Shown: positions 8,455 through 17,187 of the stretch, piece after piece
Layout: every line of letters starts with the position of its first letter
How positions within the stretch are numbered: the first letter of the stretch is position 1
Assembly (NCBI GenBank): GCA_964570205.1
Contig: CAZMXI010000030.1
Coordinates: 1-33,434 of the forward strand
Direction of reading: 5' to 3'
From: CAZMXI01 sp964570205
GTDB lineage: Bacteria > Planctomycetota > Phycisphaerae > Tepidisphaerales > Tepidisphaeraceae
Length of the DNA: 33,434 nt
The notes under the pieces: generated by a model
What the model was told of the DNA's origin: nothing
Database searches by the model: none
What the model saw: the letters and a program-made list of their open reading frames with translations, nothing else
Position numbers and translations under genes: made by a program

Positions 8455-8727
8455 TTAACGGCAATGGCGGGTGGAATCGAGCAACCCGGGAGCGTCGGCG
8501 TCTCCCATGAAGCGGGTCACCAGTTCATTGATGCCGTCGGCGGCGATGTCGATCTCTCGAATCGACTCCGTGGACATCACATCGTGGGGCCGGCGGTTCA
8601 ACAGCGCACAGGATAGCTTGATGGCATTCAGGTGATTGCGGATGTCATGACGCAGCATGGAGAGCGTCATATGCGTCCCACGCTCTTCGTGCTCCGACAC
8701 CTGAACAGTCTGCTTCATGCCGTTCAT
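8455..8727 (-). CDS. Stand-alone histidine-kinase DHp-like domain
   Basis: 90 residues. The central part, MLRHDIRNHLNAIKLSCALL (residues 24-43), resembles the H-box of a histidine kinase dimerisation/phosphoacceptor helix with H27 as the expected phosphorylated residue. A second helix follows (STESIREIDIAADGINELVTRFM, 52-74), so the whole DHp hairpin is present. There is no ATP-binding domain, sensor or membrane segment, and the protein ends 16 residues later. AAGGA lies ten bases before the ATG. It could be a phosphotransfer protein, a dimerisation partner of a kinase encoded elsewhere, or a remnant. The transporter gene follows on the same strand. Confidence 0.6.
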   Translation of the reverse strand: MNGMKQTVQVSEHEERGTHMTLSMLRHDIRNHLNAIKLSCALLNRRPHDVMSTESIREIDIAADGINELVTRFMGDADAPGLLDSTRHCR

Positions 8728-8784
8728 GATCGGTGAATCCTTTCAAACAGGTCATCAGGGAAGAGCCTCATTCAGAAATCACCA

Positions 8785-8812
8785 GTGTAGCACCGCCTGC
8801 CGTGTGATCAAC
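8785..8812 (-). promoter_or_regulatory. Candidate promoter of the DHp-transporter pair
   Basis: On the minus strand TTGATC (8812-8807), 16 bases, TACACT (8790-8785). It predicts a start near 8778 and a leader of about 50 bases before the ATG at 8727. Confidence 0.4.
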
Positions 8813-8998
8813 GGAAAACCCCGGAAAAAGCGAGGCGAAATCGAGGCGAGCGAGGCCCGCGCCGCGGCGGCGCGCCCCGAAGGCGCCCATGTGCCCCATC
8901 GCGGGCTGGCCCATGTGCCTGCCGCCCCGTACAATGCGCCCCAGTCATGAACGACCGGCCGCCGCGCGGGCGAACCGGTCGGTTGGAGCCGTATCCTT

Positions 8999-10306
8999 AT
9001 GTCCAGACCTTCGCAGCCAGGCGGCAAACGCGAGCGCCGCCACCCCCGAGTGGACTATCGTGCCAGGTCCCACGAGAATGCTCATGCCAACGGCGACGAC
9101 AAGCCGGCGGCCATTCCCGTTGATCCCCTGATTCCCGGCGGCGCTGCCGAGTTGATCACGACGCAGGCGGCGCTGGATGAGCTGATCGAGTCGCTTGGAA
9201 GACTGCGCTGCTTCGCCTTCGACAGCGAATTCATCGGCGAGTTGAGCTACTTCCCGAAACTGTGCCTGATCCAGACGGCGACAACGCAACACATTCGCCT
9301 GATCGATCCGCTGGCGGGACTGGACTTGCGCGGTTTCTGGGATCTGCTGGCCAACTCCTCCATCGAGAAGATTGTCCACGCCGGGCAGCAGGACATCGAA
9401 CCGGTTCACCGGCTTTCGGGCAAGGCGGCGGCGAATACGTTCGATGTGCAGATCGCCGCGGGCTTTATCGGCATGTCTTACCCGCTGGGGCTGTCGAAAC
9501 TCGTGCGGGAATTGACTGGTGTGCGGCTGGGCAAAGGCTTCACCTTCACCCATTGGGATCAGCGGCCGCTGACCAGCGTTCAACTGCGCTATGCCGCCGA
9601 TGATGTGCGGTACCTGCACGCGCTGCGGGCGGTGATCGGGAAGAAACTCGATCAGATGGGGCACGTCGAATGGGCCAGGCAGGAATGCGCATCATTCTGC
9701 GACCCGTCTGTGTACGAATTCGACCCGGCTGAGGACTATTTGCGCGTCCGCGGCGCGGGAGGGCTGCCGCCGCGCAACGCCGTGATTCTGCGGGAGTTGT
9801 TCGCCTGGCGGGAAGACGCCGCCCGGCGCCATGACAGCCCGCCACGCGGTTACCTGAAGGATGAGATTCTGGTGGATATGGCGCGGTCGCCCGTCAAGGA
9901 AGTGTCGGATCTGGCGCGAGTCAGGGGATTGCCCAAGCCCGTGGAGATGGCCGAGGGCGACCGCATCGTGCAGGCGACGGAACGCGGCCTTGCCCTGCCC
10001 GCGACGCAACTTCCGCCGGTCGAAAGGCCGGAAGAAACCGCCGGCGAACGATTTGGCACCGATTCGCTGTGGTCGACCATCCAGGTCTGGTGTCATGGGC
10101 AGGGGGTGGACCCGGCCCTGGTCACCAGCCGGCAAGAGGTGATCCGGTTCTATCGGGACATTCAGAACGGAGCGCCGCCCGCCGACCACCACCTGCTGCG
10201 CGGCTGGCGGGGCGAACTGCTCGGGATGAAACTGATGGAATTCCTGGAAGGCAAGCGGTCTGTCAGTGTCCGTTGGGAGCGTGGTGTCCTCCGGTCGCAG
10301 GTCTGA
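8999..10306 (+). CDS. rnd: Ribonuclease D
   Basis: 435 residues, a 3'-5' exoribonuclease of the DEDDy family that trims tRNA and other structured RNA in the cytoplasm. After a charged 45-residue N-terminal extension the catalytic domain shows FDSEF (D75 and E77, Exo I), VHAGQQDIEPV (Exo II Asp) and YAADDVRYL (Exo III Tyr and Asp). An HRDC-like helical region follows from about 255 to 330 (ILRELFAWREDAARR, then a KDEILVDMARS stretch) and a second helical domain completes the protein. The start is the first ATG in frame; TTGGAG lies about 11 bases before it. TACAAT at 8930-8935 is a possible -10. The E. coli enzyme is about 375 residues, so this one is extended at the N-terminus. Confidence 0.92.
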   Translation: MSRPSQPGGKRERRHPRVDYRARSHENAHANGDDKPAAIPVDPLIPGGAAELITTQAALDELIESLGRLRCFAFDSEFIGELSYFPKLCLIQTATTQHIRLIDPLAGLDLRGFWDLLANSSIEKIVHAGQQDIEPVHRLSGKAAANTFDVQIAAGFIGMSYPLGLSKLVRELTGVRLGKGFTFTHWDQRPLTSVQLRYAADDVRYLHALRAVIGKKLDQMGHVEWARQECASFCDPSVYEFDPAEDYLRVRGAGGLPPRNAVILRELFAWREDAARRHDSPPRGYLKDEILVDMARSPVKEVSDLARVRGLPKPVEMAEGDRIVQATERGLALPATQLPPVERPEETAGERFGTDSLWSTIQVWCHGQGVDPALVTSRQEVIRFYRDIQNGAPPADHHLLRGWRGELLGMKLMEFLEGKRSVSVRWERGVLRSQV

Positions 10307-10362
10307 GCTCCCGCACGCCTGCTCTATACTCCCGGCTGACATGCCCTAGAATATTCCGCTCT

Positions 10363-10725
10363 ATGATTGTGCGATTAAGCAAGACATTCCGCTTTGAAGC
10401 ATCGCATCACTTGCCCACGTTTCCGGAGGGGCACAAGTGCCGACGGATGCACGGCCATTCCTATCGGTTTGATGTGGTTGTAGAGGGGTCTGTGGAACCT
10501 GCCAAGGGCTACTTGATCGACTACGGCGAGATCAAAAGGGTGACCGAACCGCTAGTGCGGCACCTCGACCATCGTTGTCTCAACGAGATCGAGGGCTTGG
10601 AGAATCCGACGGCCGAGGTGCTCAGCCAGTGGCTATGGGACCGGCTGAAACCAGGCCTGCCCTTGCTTTCGGCGGTTGTCGTTTATGAGACTGCCAGCGC
10701 TGCGTGCGAGTATCGTGGCATCTGA
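10363..10725 (+). CDS. queD: 6-carboxytetrahydropterin synthase (QueD/PTPS family)
   Basis: 120 residues from ATG at 10363; the frame is open upstream to 10069 but that part lies within the RNase D gene. QueD converts 7,8-dihydroneopterin triphosphate to 6-carboxy-tetrahydropterin in the 7-deazaguanine (queuosine) pathway. The zinc ligands are the SHH pair near H15/H16 and H30 and H32 in CRRMHGHSY, and C26 is the catalytic cysteine. LDHRCLNE and NPTAEVLSQW carry the other conserved catalytic and substrate-binding residues. The length is typical for bacterial QueD. A pterin-synthase role cannot be fully excluded from sequence. No other queuosine gene is in the window. Confidence 0.88.
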   Translation: MIVRLSKTFRFEASHHLPTFPEGHKCRRMHGHSYRFDVVVEGSVEPAKGYLIDYGEIKRVTEPLVRHLDHRCLNEIEGLENPTAEVLSQWLWDRLKPGLPLLSAVVVYETASAACEYRGI

Positions 10726-10866
10726 GGGGCGACGTGGTGGCCGGTGGCTTGTTGCCGGACGCAGACGGAACCGCATTGCCAGTATTGATAACGAGGGCCG
10801 CGCCCAAGTCGCGCGCCATTCCTGCCGAAGCTAGGTGGGTCGAAGGAATGGAGCGAGGGCCAAAGC

Positions 10867-11694
10867 GTGAAGCCGTCAGACCACATGTCAGCGTGCCTGC
10901 GCCGATTGACGCGGGCGATTGAGGATGCAAGACCGCTGATTCCGGTCTTTGTACTGGCGGCGGTCTGGTTTATTGGCCAGGCACGGCCGCACACCGGCGG
11001 CACGCCGCAATTGGCTCGCGGCCGCACTGCGGTGCGGGCCGCATCGGTCCAGGGCGAGAGTTGCGTGCAATGCCATCAGGTGGATGTGCTCTTTTCACAC
11101 CCGGTGGGCATCACGCCGTCAATGCGGGTGCCATCTCACCTCCCGCTGACCGAGGGGAAGATCACCTGCCTGACCTGCCATGACAACGATGATCCCGCGG
11201 CCCATGATCGGGCCCGGCAGCAGCATTCGCCCATGCTTCGAGAAGGCGGCAGCCCGCTGGGGCTGTGCGTGGAATGCCACGATCCTGGCGAAACGCGGAG
11301 GGGGCATGGGTCCAGGCTGACACAAGCGCACCTTCTCTGGCCAGGCAAGTCATTTTCAGATAAAGGATTAACTGGCGGAGTGGATGCCGAAACCCGCAGT
11401 TGTCTCGCCTGTCATGATGGCGCGGTGGCGCTGGATATTTCCGATGGCATGGGTGTGTCAAGCCACGGGGAACATCCAGTGGGGGTGGAGTTTAGGAGCC
11501 GGCGGGACACCGTGGGGCGGCCTATACGAGAACGGACTTTTCCCCCCGCGGCGGCGTTGGATTCGCGAATCCGCCTGTTCGATAATCGCGTGGGATGCGG
11601 GTCATGCCACAGCCCCTATTCAACAGAAAAGCACCTGCTGGTGAAAAGCAATCACCTGAGTGCTTTGTGCACCAGTTGCCATTCTTCCATCTAG
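10867..11694 (+). CDS. Six-haem c-type cytochrome
   Basis: 275 residues from GTG at 10867. A hydrophobic segment (PLIPVFVLAAVWFIG, about 24-38) anchors or exports the protein, and the rest is periplasmic. Six CXXCH haem sites lie at residues 66, 101, 134, 179, 244 and 268 (CVQCH, CLTCH, CVECH, CLACH, CGSCH, CTSCH). The distribution fits the doubled-CXXCH/cytochrome c3-like type, with extra His residues such as SHPVG and GEHPVG as candidate distal ligands. It probably carries electrons across the periplasm. It directly precedes the haem-attachment genes on the same strand, so it is likely one of their clients. GAGG-like bases precede the GTG. Confidence 0.85.
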   Translation: MKPSDHMSACLRRLTRAIEDARPLIPVFVLAAVWFIGQARPHTGGTPQLARGRTAVRAASVQGESCVQCHQVDVLFSHPVGITPSMRVPSHLPLTEGKITCLTCHDNDDPAAHDRARQQHSPMLREGGSPLGLCVECHDPGETRRGHGSRLTQAHLLWPGKSFSDKGLTGGVDAETRSCLACHDGAVALDISDGMGVSSHGEHPVGVEFRSRRDTVGRPIRERTFPPAAALDSRIRLFDNRVGCGSCHSPYSTEKHLLVKSNHLSALCTSCHSSI

Positions 11695-11755
11695 AAACAG
11701 GCCGAGACAAGTGCGGTATCCGTTCCCGCATACAGGATGGGGGCAAAACGAGCGG

Positions 11756-11771
11756 GTCTCAGGGCTGAGAC
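11756..11771. repeat. Hairpin between the cytochrome gene and ccmE
   Basis: GTCTCAG (11756-11762), a two-base loop, then CTGAGAC (11765-11771); GGG before and CCC after can extend it past AAA. No T-run follows. It may separate cytochrome and ccm transcripts or stabilise RNA ends. The rest of the 216-base gap holds an AT-rich patch near 11828-11850 but no clear promoter. Confidence 0.35.
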
Positions 11772-11910
11772 AAACCCGTTGGTCGGCGTGTGGGGCTGCG
11801 TGTGCAATCCCGATCTAAGTAACGGGCTTAAATATGTTTGCAAATATGGCCATCGCCGGAGATGATCTGGCATCGGAGTTGTCTCTGTTTCTGGCAACCA
11901 GGAGTGTTGC

Positions 11911-12336
11911 ATGAGACGGACGGTGGTGAAGTTTCTGGCGGCCGGCACGATCTTGCTGGCGGCCATTGGTTATCTGGCTTACGCCGGATTGAAGGATGGA
12001 TGGGTTTCCTATCACTTGGAGGTTGACGACTTCCGCAGCAGCCCCAAATATCGTACTCAAAGAGTGCGATTGGCGGGCCAGGTCAGTGAAGAGAACCTCA
12101 AGATGGCCAGCGGGCAATTGGGCGTGAGCTTCACTTTGCAGGGCAAGTCGCATCAACAGGCGGTGAACTATCGAGGCGTGGTGCCCGACATGTTCAAGCC
12201 CGGGTGCGAAGTAGTGGTCGAGGGCAAGCTGGACGGGGCGGGCGTCTTCCAGGCGGACAGCATGCTCACCAAATGTGCCAGCAAGTATGACTCGGCCGAG
12301 CACGACCGCAAGCGAGCGGAGAAGCAGTCGTCATGA
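11911..12336 (+). CDS. ccmE: Cytochrome c maturation haem chaperone, CXXXY type
   Basis: 141 residues. CcmE receives haem from the CcmABCD complex in the periplasm, holds it covalently and passes it to CcmF. One N-terminal membrane anchor (FLAAGTILLAAIGYLAYAGL, 8-27) is followed by the OB-fold beta barrel (VRLAGQVSEENL, VNYRGVVPDMFKPGCEVVVEG). The haem-binding site reads CASKY (C122, Y126) in place of the HXXXY of the E. coli protein. A cysteine-type CcmE is known from archaea and sulphate reducers, so this is a real variant rather than a broken site. Its stop overlaps the ccmF start (ATGA), implying translational coupling. Confidence 0.92.
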   Translation: MRRTVVKFLAAGTILLAAIGYLAYAGLKDGWVSYHLEVDDFRSSPKYRTQRVRLAGQVSEENLKMASGQLGVSFTLQGKSHQQAVNYRGVVPDMFKPGCEVVVEGKLDGAGVFQADSMLTKCASKYDSAEHDRKRAEKQSS

Positions 12337-14462
12337 CAGACCTGATCAAGACAGTCGGCGACGGCAGCCTGGTGCTGGTGATCCTGGCGGCCGCGGTGGT
12401 TCTCCTGGTTTCCCTGGCGGCGGTGCGGTTTGAATCCGAAGGGCTTCGCCGTGCCGCTCGCCGAGGGATTGCCCTGATGACGGTGTTGCTGGTGGCGGCG
12501 TCGGCAGTGCTGCTGGTGGCGCTTTTGCGGGGCGAGTTCGCGTTCAATTACATCGCTCGGCACACGGAGAAGGCGCTTCCGGTCGGGTACAAGATCGCGG
12601 CGTTCTGGGCTGGCCAGGAAGGCAGCGTGCTGTTGTGGACGCTGATGCTGGCGGTGATGAGCACGATTTGCGCTTACTGGAACCGCCGGGAACAGACCGG
12701 GCAGTACGCGGTGACGCTGGGCGTGCTGGCGCTGTCCATCGGCTTCCTGGCGGCGCTGATGGTGCTTCCCGACACGGAAGAGGCCCATTCCAATCCGTTT
12801 GCGGTGCTGCCCGAGGCGCGGCCGGACGGCAAGGGCATGAATCCGCTGTTGCAGGACCCGGGGATGATATCGCATCCGCCGATCCTGTTCGCCGGCTATG
12901 CGGCATGCACGATTCCATTCGCGCTGCTGATCGGGGCGCTTGCGGCAGGGAAGATGGACAACCGCTGGATCATGCAGGCCCGGCCATGGGCGCTGGTGGC
13001 GTGGATTCTGCTTGGGGCGGGGATCATCCTGGGATCGGAGTGGGCATATACGGAACTGGGATGGGGCGGTTACTGGGGATGGGACCCTGTCGAGAATGCA
13101 TCGCTGCTGCCGTGGTTCACGGCGACAGCGCTGCTGCACTCGATCTTCGTCCAGCAGCACCGGGGGATATTCAAGCGATGGAACGCCGTGCTGGCGGCGC
13201 TGACGTTCCTGCTGTGCATCCTGGCCGCGTACATCACGCGGAGCGGGATCGTGCAGTCGGTGCATGGGTTTGGCGCCTCGATGATCGGCAATACGGTGCT
13301 GGTGTTCCTGATTCTCTCCGGGCTGGTCAGCCTGGTTCTGATCATCCGCCGGTGGGGCGATATGCGGCCGGATCACCGAATCGAGGAATTGCTGTCGAAG
13401 GATGGGGCGCTGCTGTCAGGGACCGTGCTGCTGGTCCTGATGATGGTGACGACGATGGTGCTGACTCTGTGGCCGGCGCTGGCCAAGCCGTTCTCGGACT
13501 CTGCAGCCGCCATGACACCCACGCAGAACGCATACAACTTCACGGTGCTGCCGATGGCGCTGGTGCTGGCGTTCCTCATGGCGCTGTCGCCGCTGCTTTC
13601 TTATGGAAAGAACGAATGGGAGAAGCTGCGGGTGGCCCTTCGGCTTCCGTTTGTGCTGTGCGGCGTAACGGTGATCGGCATGCTGGTGTTGGCCATGCTC
13701 GACAACACCGATGAGGAAGGGCGGGCCATGAGCTGGTTCTGGGCCACCCTGGTGGCGGCGCTGGGCGGGATCATTGTTGGAACCATCGGCGTGGACCTGA
13801 TCCGCTCTGTGAAAGCTCGTTTGCAGGCCACGGACGAGGGCTGGGTCGCCGCGACGCTGCTCTCGTTCGACGCCAACCACCGGCGGTGGGGCGGGTATCT
13901 CGTGCATGTCGGGATGATGATGTTCATCATTGGCGTGGCCGGGTCGGGTCTGTTCAAGACGCAATACGAGGTTCCGCTGCAACTCAAGCAGTCGGCCGAG
14001 GTTGGTGGGATGAAGGTGACCTACGCGGGGCCGCGGGAGGCGAAGGGGCCGAACTACACGGCGGTGATCGCCGACCTGACCGTGGTCGAGGCGTCGGGCC
14101 GGCAGATCGACATGCATCCGGAGATGCGCGTGTATCAGCCGCCTCGCGGCCAGCGGCAGCAGACGAGCGAGGTGGCGCTACGCTCGAACTGGCGTTCGGA
14201 CCTGTTCGTAACCCTCGGGGAGTGGGCCGACGGCGGATCGCGAATTATCCTGAACGTCACGGTGTTTCCCCTGCTGATCTGGCTCTGGATTGGCGGAATC
14301 GTCATGATGGTGGGCGGGCTGTGGTGCCTGGTCCCGACGCTTGCCCGCCGGCCTGTGCCGGTGGAGGCGATGGAGCCCAAGGCGACAGCAGGGCCGGCCG
14401 GTGCATCATCGCGGCGTGAGCCGAAACGGCGAGCGGGGCTGGCATTGGATGCGACGAATTAG
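12333..14462 (+). CDS. ccmF: Cytochrome c haem lyase subunit CcmF
   Basis: 709 residues with about 14-15 transmembrane helices. It takes haem from CcmE and, with CcmH-type partners, attaches it to CXXCH motifs of apocytochromes. The tryptophan-rich WWD motif GWGGYWGWDPVENASLLPWF lies near residues 241-260, and conserved periplasmic His residues occur in LLHSIFVQQH and VQSVHGFGAS. A soluble domain near the C-terminus (about 545-640) precedes the last helix. The ATG overlaps the ccmE stop by four bases. No ccmG or ccmH is present in the window, so the lyase partners must be encoded elsewhere or be different. Confidence 0.94.
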   Translation: MTDLIKTVGDGSLVLVILAAAVVLLVSLAAVRFESEGLRRAARRGIALMTVLLVAASAVLLVALLRGEFAFNYIARHTEKALPVGYKIAAFWAGQEGSVLLWTLMLAVMSTICAYWNRREQTGQYAVTLGVLALSIGFLAALMVLPDTEEAHSNPFAVLPEARPDGKGMNPLLQDPGMISHPPILFAGYAACTIPFALLIGALAAGKMDNRWIMQARPWALVAWILLGAGIILGSEWAYTELGWGGYWGWDPVENASLLPWFTATALLHSIFVQQHRGIFKRWNAVLAALTFLLCILAAYITRSGIVQSVHGFGASMIGNTVLVFLILSGLVSLVLIIRRWGDMRPDHRIEELLSKDGALLSGTVLLVLMMVTTMVLTLWPALAKPFSDSAAAMTPTQNAYNFTVLPMALVLAFLMALSPLLSYGKNEWEKLRVALRLPFVLCGVTVIGMLVLAMLDNTDEEGRAMSWFWATLVAALGGIIVGTIGVDLIRSVKARLQATDEGWVAATLLSFDANHRRWGGYLVHVGMMMFIIGVAGSGLFKTQYEVPLQLKQSAEVGGMKVTYAGPREAKGPNYTAVIADLTVVEASGRQIDMHPEMRVYQPPRGQRQQTSEVALRSNWRSDLFVTLGEWADGGSRIILNVTVFPLLIWLWIGGIVMMVGGLWCLVPTLARRPVPVEAMEPKATAGPAGASSRREPKRRAGLALDATN

Positions 14463-14599
14463 GTGAACAGAGCCGCGTCGGCGCCATGAGGGATGTCGAA
14501 TGACGGAATGGCCAACGGCCGGGGCGAGGCGCGCGAGCGGGGCCTGCACATTCGACATTCTGATTCAGGCAGTCCCAGCGCAGTAACCAGGAGAGACTC

Positions 14600-15712
14600 A
14601 TGCGGTTGGCGAGTTGGATCATCATGGCGTCGCTGCTGGCGCTGGCGGGGGTCGCGACGGGCCAGGGCCAGAAGCCGCCCATGCCGCCAGGGCATCCGGA
14701 TGTCGCGGGCGTGGGCATGGGCGGAATGGGTGGCATGCCCGCCGGACATCCGCCGATGATGCCACCGGCAACCAACCCTTCGACGCACGGCAAGATCACG
14801 GTTCGGCTCGTGCAGGGTACGCAGGGCGGTCCGGCCATTGGCGAGGCGCCGCTGAAGGTGCAGTTGTGGCATCAGCAGAAAGTCTTCCGGGAACTGGATG
14901 CCAGGACCGACAAAAACGGCGTTGCCGTGATTGACCAGGTGCCGCTGAATCCGCCGTTCCAGGCCAACGTCATGCTGACGTATGCCGGGGCGGAGTATTC
15001 GGGACTGACCAGCGCGATGGACAGCCTCCACCCGGAGGGGAAGGTGGACGTGACGGTCTATGAGTCGACGACCGAGGCGCCGGCCTGGCGCGTCGGCATG
15101 CGGCACCTCAGGATGGAAAGGACCGAGGACGGGAAGGGGATTTTCGTCTGGGAGATGATGGCAATCGAGAACCCGTCGGACAAGGCATGGCTCGGGGAAG
15201 CCCGGGCGGACGGCGCACGGGTGACGCTTTCGATCCCGTTGCCGCCCGGCGCGCGGGATCTTCAGGTGGGCCGGGACCTGCACCAGTGCTGCTCGACGCT
15301 GAAGGATGGCAAGCTGGTCACCACCCAGGCGCTGTTGCCCGCGATGACCATGGCGGAGTTCGCGTATGTCGTGCCGCTTCAGCAGAACAAGGCGAGCGTG
15401 AGCATCGTGGCGCCGGCGCCGGTGAAGCACATGATCGCGATGGTGGCGGCGGACGGCACGCTGGTGGAGCCCACGGGGATGGAATCGCAGGGAGCGAAGG
15501 ATACCCGCGAGGGTCAGGTGCAGATGTTCATGGCGCAGGATATCGGAGCGGGGTTCGAGGCGAGGCTGCTCCTGACGACGCCAGCGCGCGTCGCCAGTTC
15601 GGGAGGAAACCCAGCGAAGGTGATCGCGATTGTAGGTGTGGTGCTGATCCTGCTGATCGGCGCGGGGATCGTGCTGTTCAAGGGCCCGGCCGGAAGAGCC
15701 AAGACCGCATAG
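14600..15712 (+). CDS. Membrane-anchored periplasmic protein in the ccm operon, Met/His-rich N-terminus
   Basis: 370 residues, not a family I recognise. AGGAGAG lies six bases before the ATG. The order is: signal peptide (1-22), a low-complexity Met/Pro/Gly/His segment (about 28-58, with GMGGMGGMPAGHPPMMPP), a beta-rich soluble region of about 270 residues containing VRLVQGTQGGPAIGEAPLKV, and a C-terminal membrane helix (VIAIVGVVLILLIGAGIVLF) with a short basic cytoplasmic tail. It therefore faces the periplasm. It sits between ccmF and ccmA, co-directional with both, so a role in haem or metal handling or in holding apocytochromes is plausible but inferred. The Met/His cluster could bind copper or haem. 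Confidence 0.8.
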   Translation: MRLASWIIMASLLALAGVATGQGQKPPMPPGHPDVAGVGMGGMGGMPAGHPPMMPPATNPSTHGKITVRLVQGTQGGPAIGEAPLKVQLWHQQKVFRELDARTDKNGVAVIDQVPLNPPFQANVMLTYAGAEYSGLTSAMDSLHPEGKVDVTVYESTTEAPAWRVGMRHLRMERTEDGKGIFVWEMMAIENPSDKAWLGEARADGARVTLSIPLPPGARDLQVGRDLHQCCSTLKDGKLVTTQALLPAMTMAEFAYVVPLQQNKASVSIVAPAPVKHMIAMVAADGTLVEPTGMESQGAKDTREGQVQMFMAQDIGAGFEARLLLTTPARVASSGGNPAKVIAIVGVVLILLIGAGIVLFKGPAGRAKTA

Positions 15713-15755
15713 TTCAGGCGCATCCAGCCACGGGCGTGCGGCCCGTGTCACCGAC

Positions 15756-16505
15756 ATGTCGGCATTGCCCGCGCAACTCGACTCACCCGATGCCGCCGCG
15801 ACGAACGCGGCGATGGTGGTGAACGCTGCGGGGCTGGGCAAACGGATTGACGAGCGGTCGATCCTGAGCGGGATCAACCTGGAGGTTGCGGCCGGGCGGT
15901 TTGTAGGCCTGCTGGGCGCGAACGGGGCGGGCAAGAGCACGCTGCTGAAGATCCTGGCTACGCTGATGCCTTCGAGCGAGGGCGAGTTGAAGCTGTTTGG
16001 CCGGAGCGTGAGCCGGGATTGCCCGGCGGTGCGTTCGCGGATCGGGCTGATCGGGCACCAGACGATGCTCTACCGCGACCTGACAGCGAGGGAAAACCTG
16101 GAGTTTTTCGGCCGGTTATATGGGGTTCCGGACCCGCGCGGCCGGGCGGAGCTGCTGCTGGAGGCGGTGGACCTGATCGACCGGGCCGACGATGCGGTGA
16201 AGTCGTACAGCCGGGGCATGGCGCAGCGGCTGGCAATCGCGCGGGCGCTGGTTCACAAGCCGGACCTGCTGCTGGCGGATGAGCCTTTTGACGGGCTCGA
16301 TGCGCCATCAGCGCGGTCGCTGGAGGGGATTCTGGGCCAATTACATGAGGCGGGCAAGACCATCGTGCTGGTGAATCACGACATCGAGCAGAGCCTGCGG
16401 ATTGTGGAGCGCGCGGTAGTCCTGCGGCGGGGGAGGATCGTGATCGACCGTCCGGCGAAGGAGCTGGATGCGGCGGCGGTGCTGGGTGAAATGGAGCACG
16501 GTTGA
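15756..16505 (+). CDS. ccmA: Haem exporter ATP-binding protein CcmA
   Basis: 249 residues, ABC-transporter ATPase. With CcmB, CcmC and CcmD it uses ATP to release haem-loaded CcmE. Walker A is GANGAGKST (54-62), the signature is SRGMAQRLAIARAL, Walker B is LLLADEPFDGLD, and the switch His is in LVNHDIEQS. The N-terminus is about 20 residues longer than usual; Met20 (ATG at 15813) is an alternative start that would give a standard length. The stop overlaps the ccmB ATG by one base (TGATG). A subunit of another export system is possible from the domain alone, but the neighbours settle it. Confidence 0.92.
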   Translation: MSALPAQLDSPDAAATNAAMVVNAAGLGKRIDERSILSGINLEVAAGRFVGLLGANGAGKSTLLKILATLMPSSEGELKLFGRSVSRDCPAVRSRIGLIGHQTMLYRDLTARENLEFFGRLYGVPDPRGRAELLLEAVDLIDRADDAVKSYSRGMAQRLAIARALVHKPDLLLADEPFDGLDAPSARSLEGILGQLHEAGKTIVLVNHDIEQSLRIVERAVVLRRGRIVIDRPAKELDAAAVLGEMEHG

Positions 16506-17176
16506 TGCGCATGCTGCGGCAAATCCTCATGCTGGCGGGCAAGGACCTGCGGATCGAGGCCCGAAGCCGTCAGACCGTGGGCCTGGTGATCGTTCTGGGG
16601 GTGTTGATTGTGACGGTTCTGGGGCTCGGACTAGGTACGGAGCATGCGGCGGGTTCGGCGGCGACGGGAGTGCTCTGGGTGGCGTATTTGTTCAGCGGCG
16701 TTCTCTGTTTTGAGAAAACGATGGCGGTCGAGCGTCAGGATGGGGCACTGGCGGGGCTGATGCTGGCGCCCATGGACCGGGGGGCGATCTATGCGGGAAA
16801 ACTCCTGAGCAATGTCGTTCTGATGCTGTCGGTGGCGGCGGTGATCACGCCGGTGGGGATTCTATTCTTCCGATTTGACCTGTCGGGCAACCCCGGGGCG
16901 TTCCTGGGGATCATGGCGATGAGCATGGTGGGATTCGCGGCCGTGGGAACGCTTTTCGCGGCGGTGGTGAGCTCATCGCGGCTGGCGGGGGGATTATTGG
17001 CCATGGTGATCTTCCCGATCACGCTTCCGCTGGTGATTGCGTCGACAAAGCTGGTGGGCCAGCTTCATGAGCCGGGGTTGTCGTTCAATGGCTCGGCGTT
17101 TGCTGTACTTCTGGCGTTTGACCTCATCTTTGTCGTGGTGAGCTGGCTCGCGTTTGAGTGGGTCCTGGAGCCTTAG
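16505..17176 (+). CDS. ccmB: Haem exporter membrane protein CcmB
   Basis: 223 residues from the ATG at 16505, which overlaps the ccmA stop as TGATG; a TTG one codon earlier is also possible. Six transmembrane helices are visible, with FSGVLCFEKTMAVERQDGAL in the conserved cytoplasmic loop that docks on CcmA, typical of the family. It forms the membrane part of the ABC unit that drives release of holo-CcmE. The ccmC ATG follows 11 bases after the stop. Confidence 0.92.
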   Translation: MRMLRQILMLAGKDLRIEARSRQTVGLVIVLGVLIVTVLGLGLGTEHAAGSAATGVLWVAYLFSGVLCFEKTMAVERQDGALAGLMLAPMDRGAIYAGKLLSNVVLMLSVAAVITPVGILFFRFDLSGNPGAFLGIMAMSMVGFAAVGTLFAAVVSSSRLAGGLLAMVIFPITLPLVIASTKLVGQLHEPGLSFNGSAFAVLLAFDLIFVVVSWLAFEWVLEP

Positions 17177-17187
17177 GAGTCCTGGTG

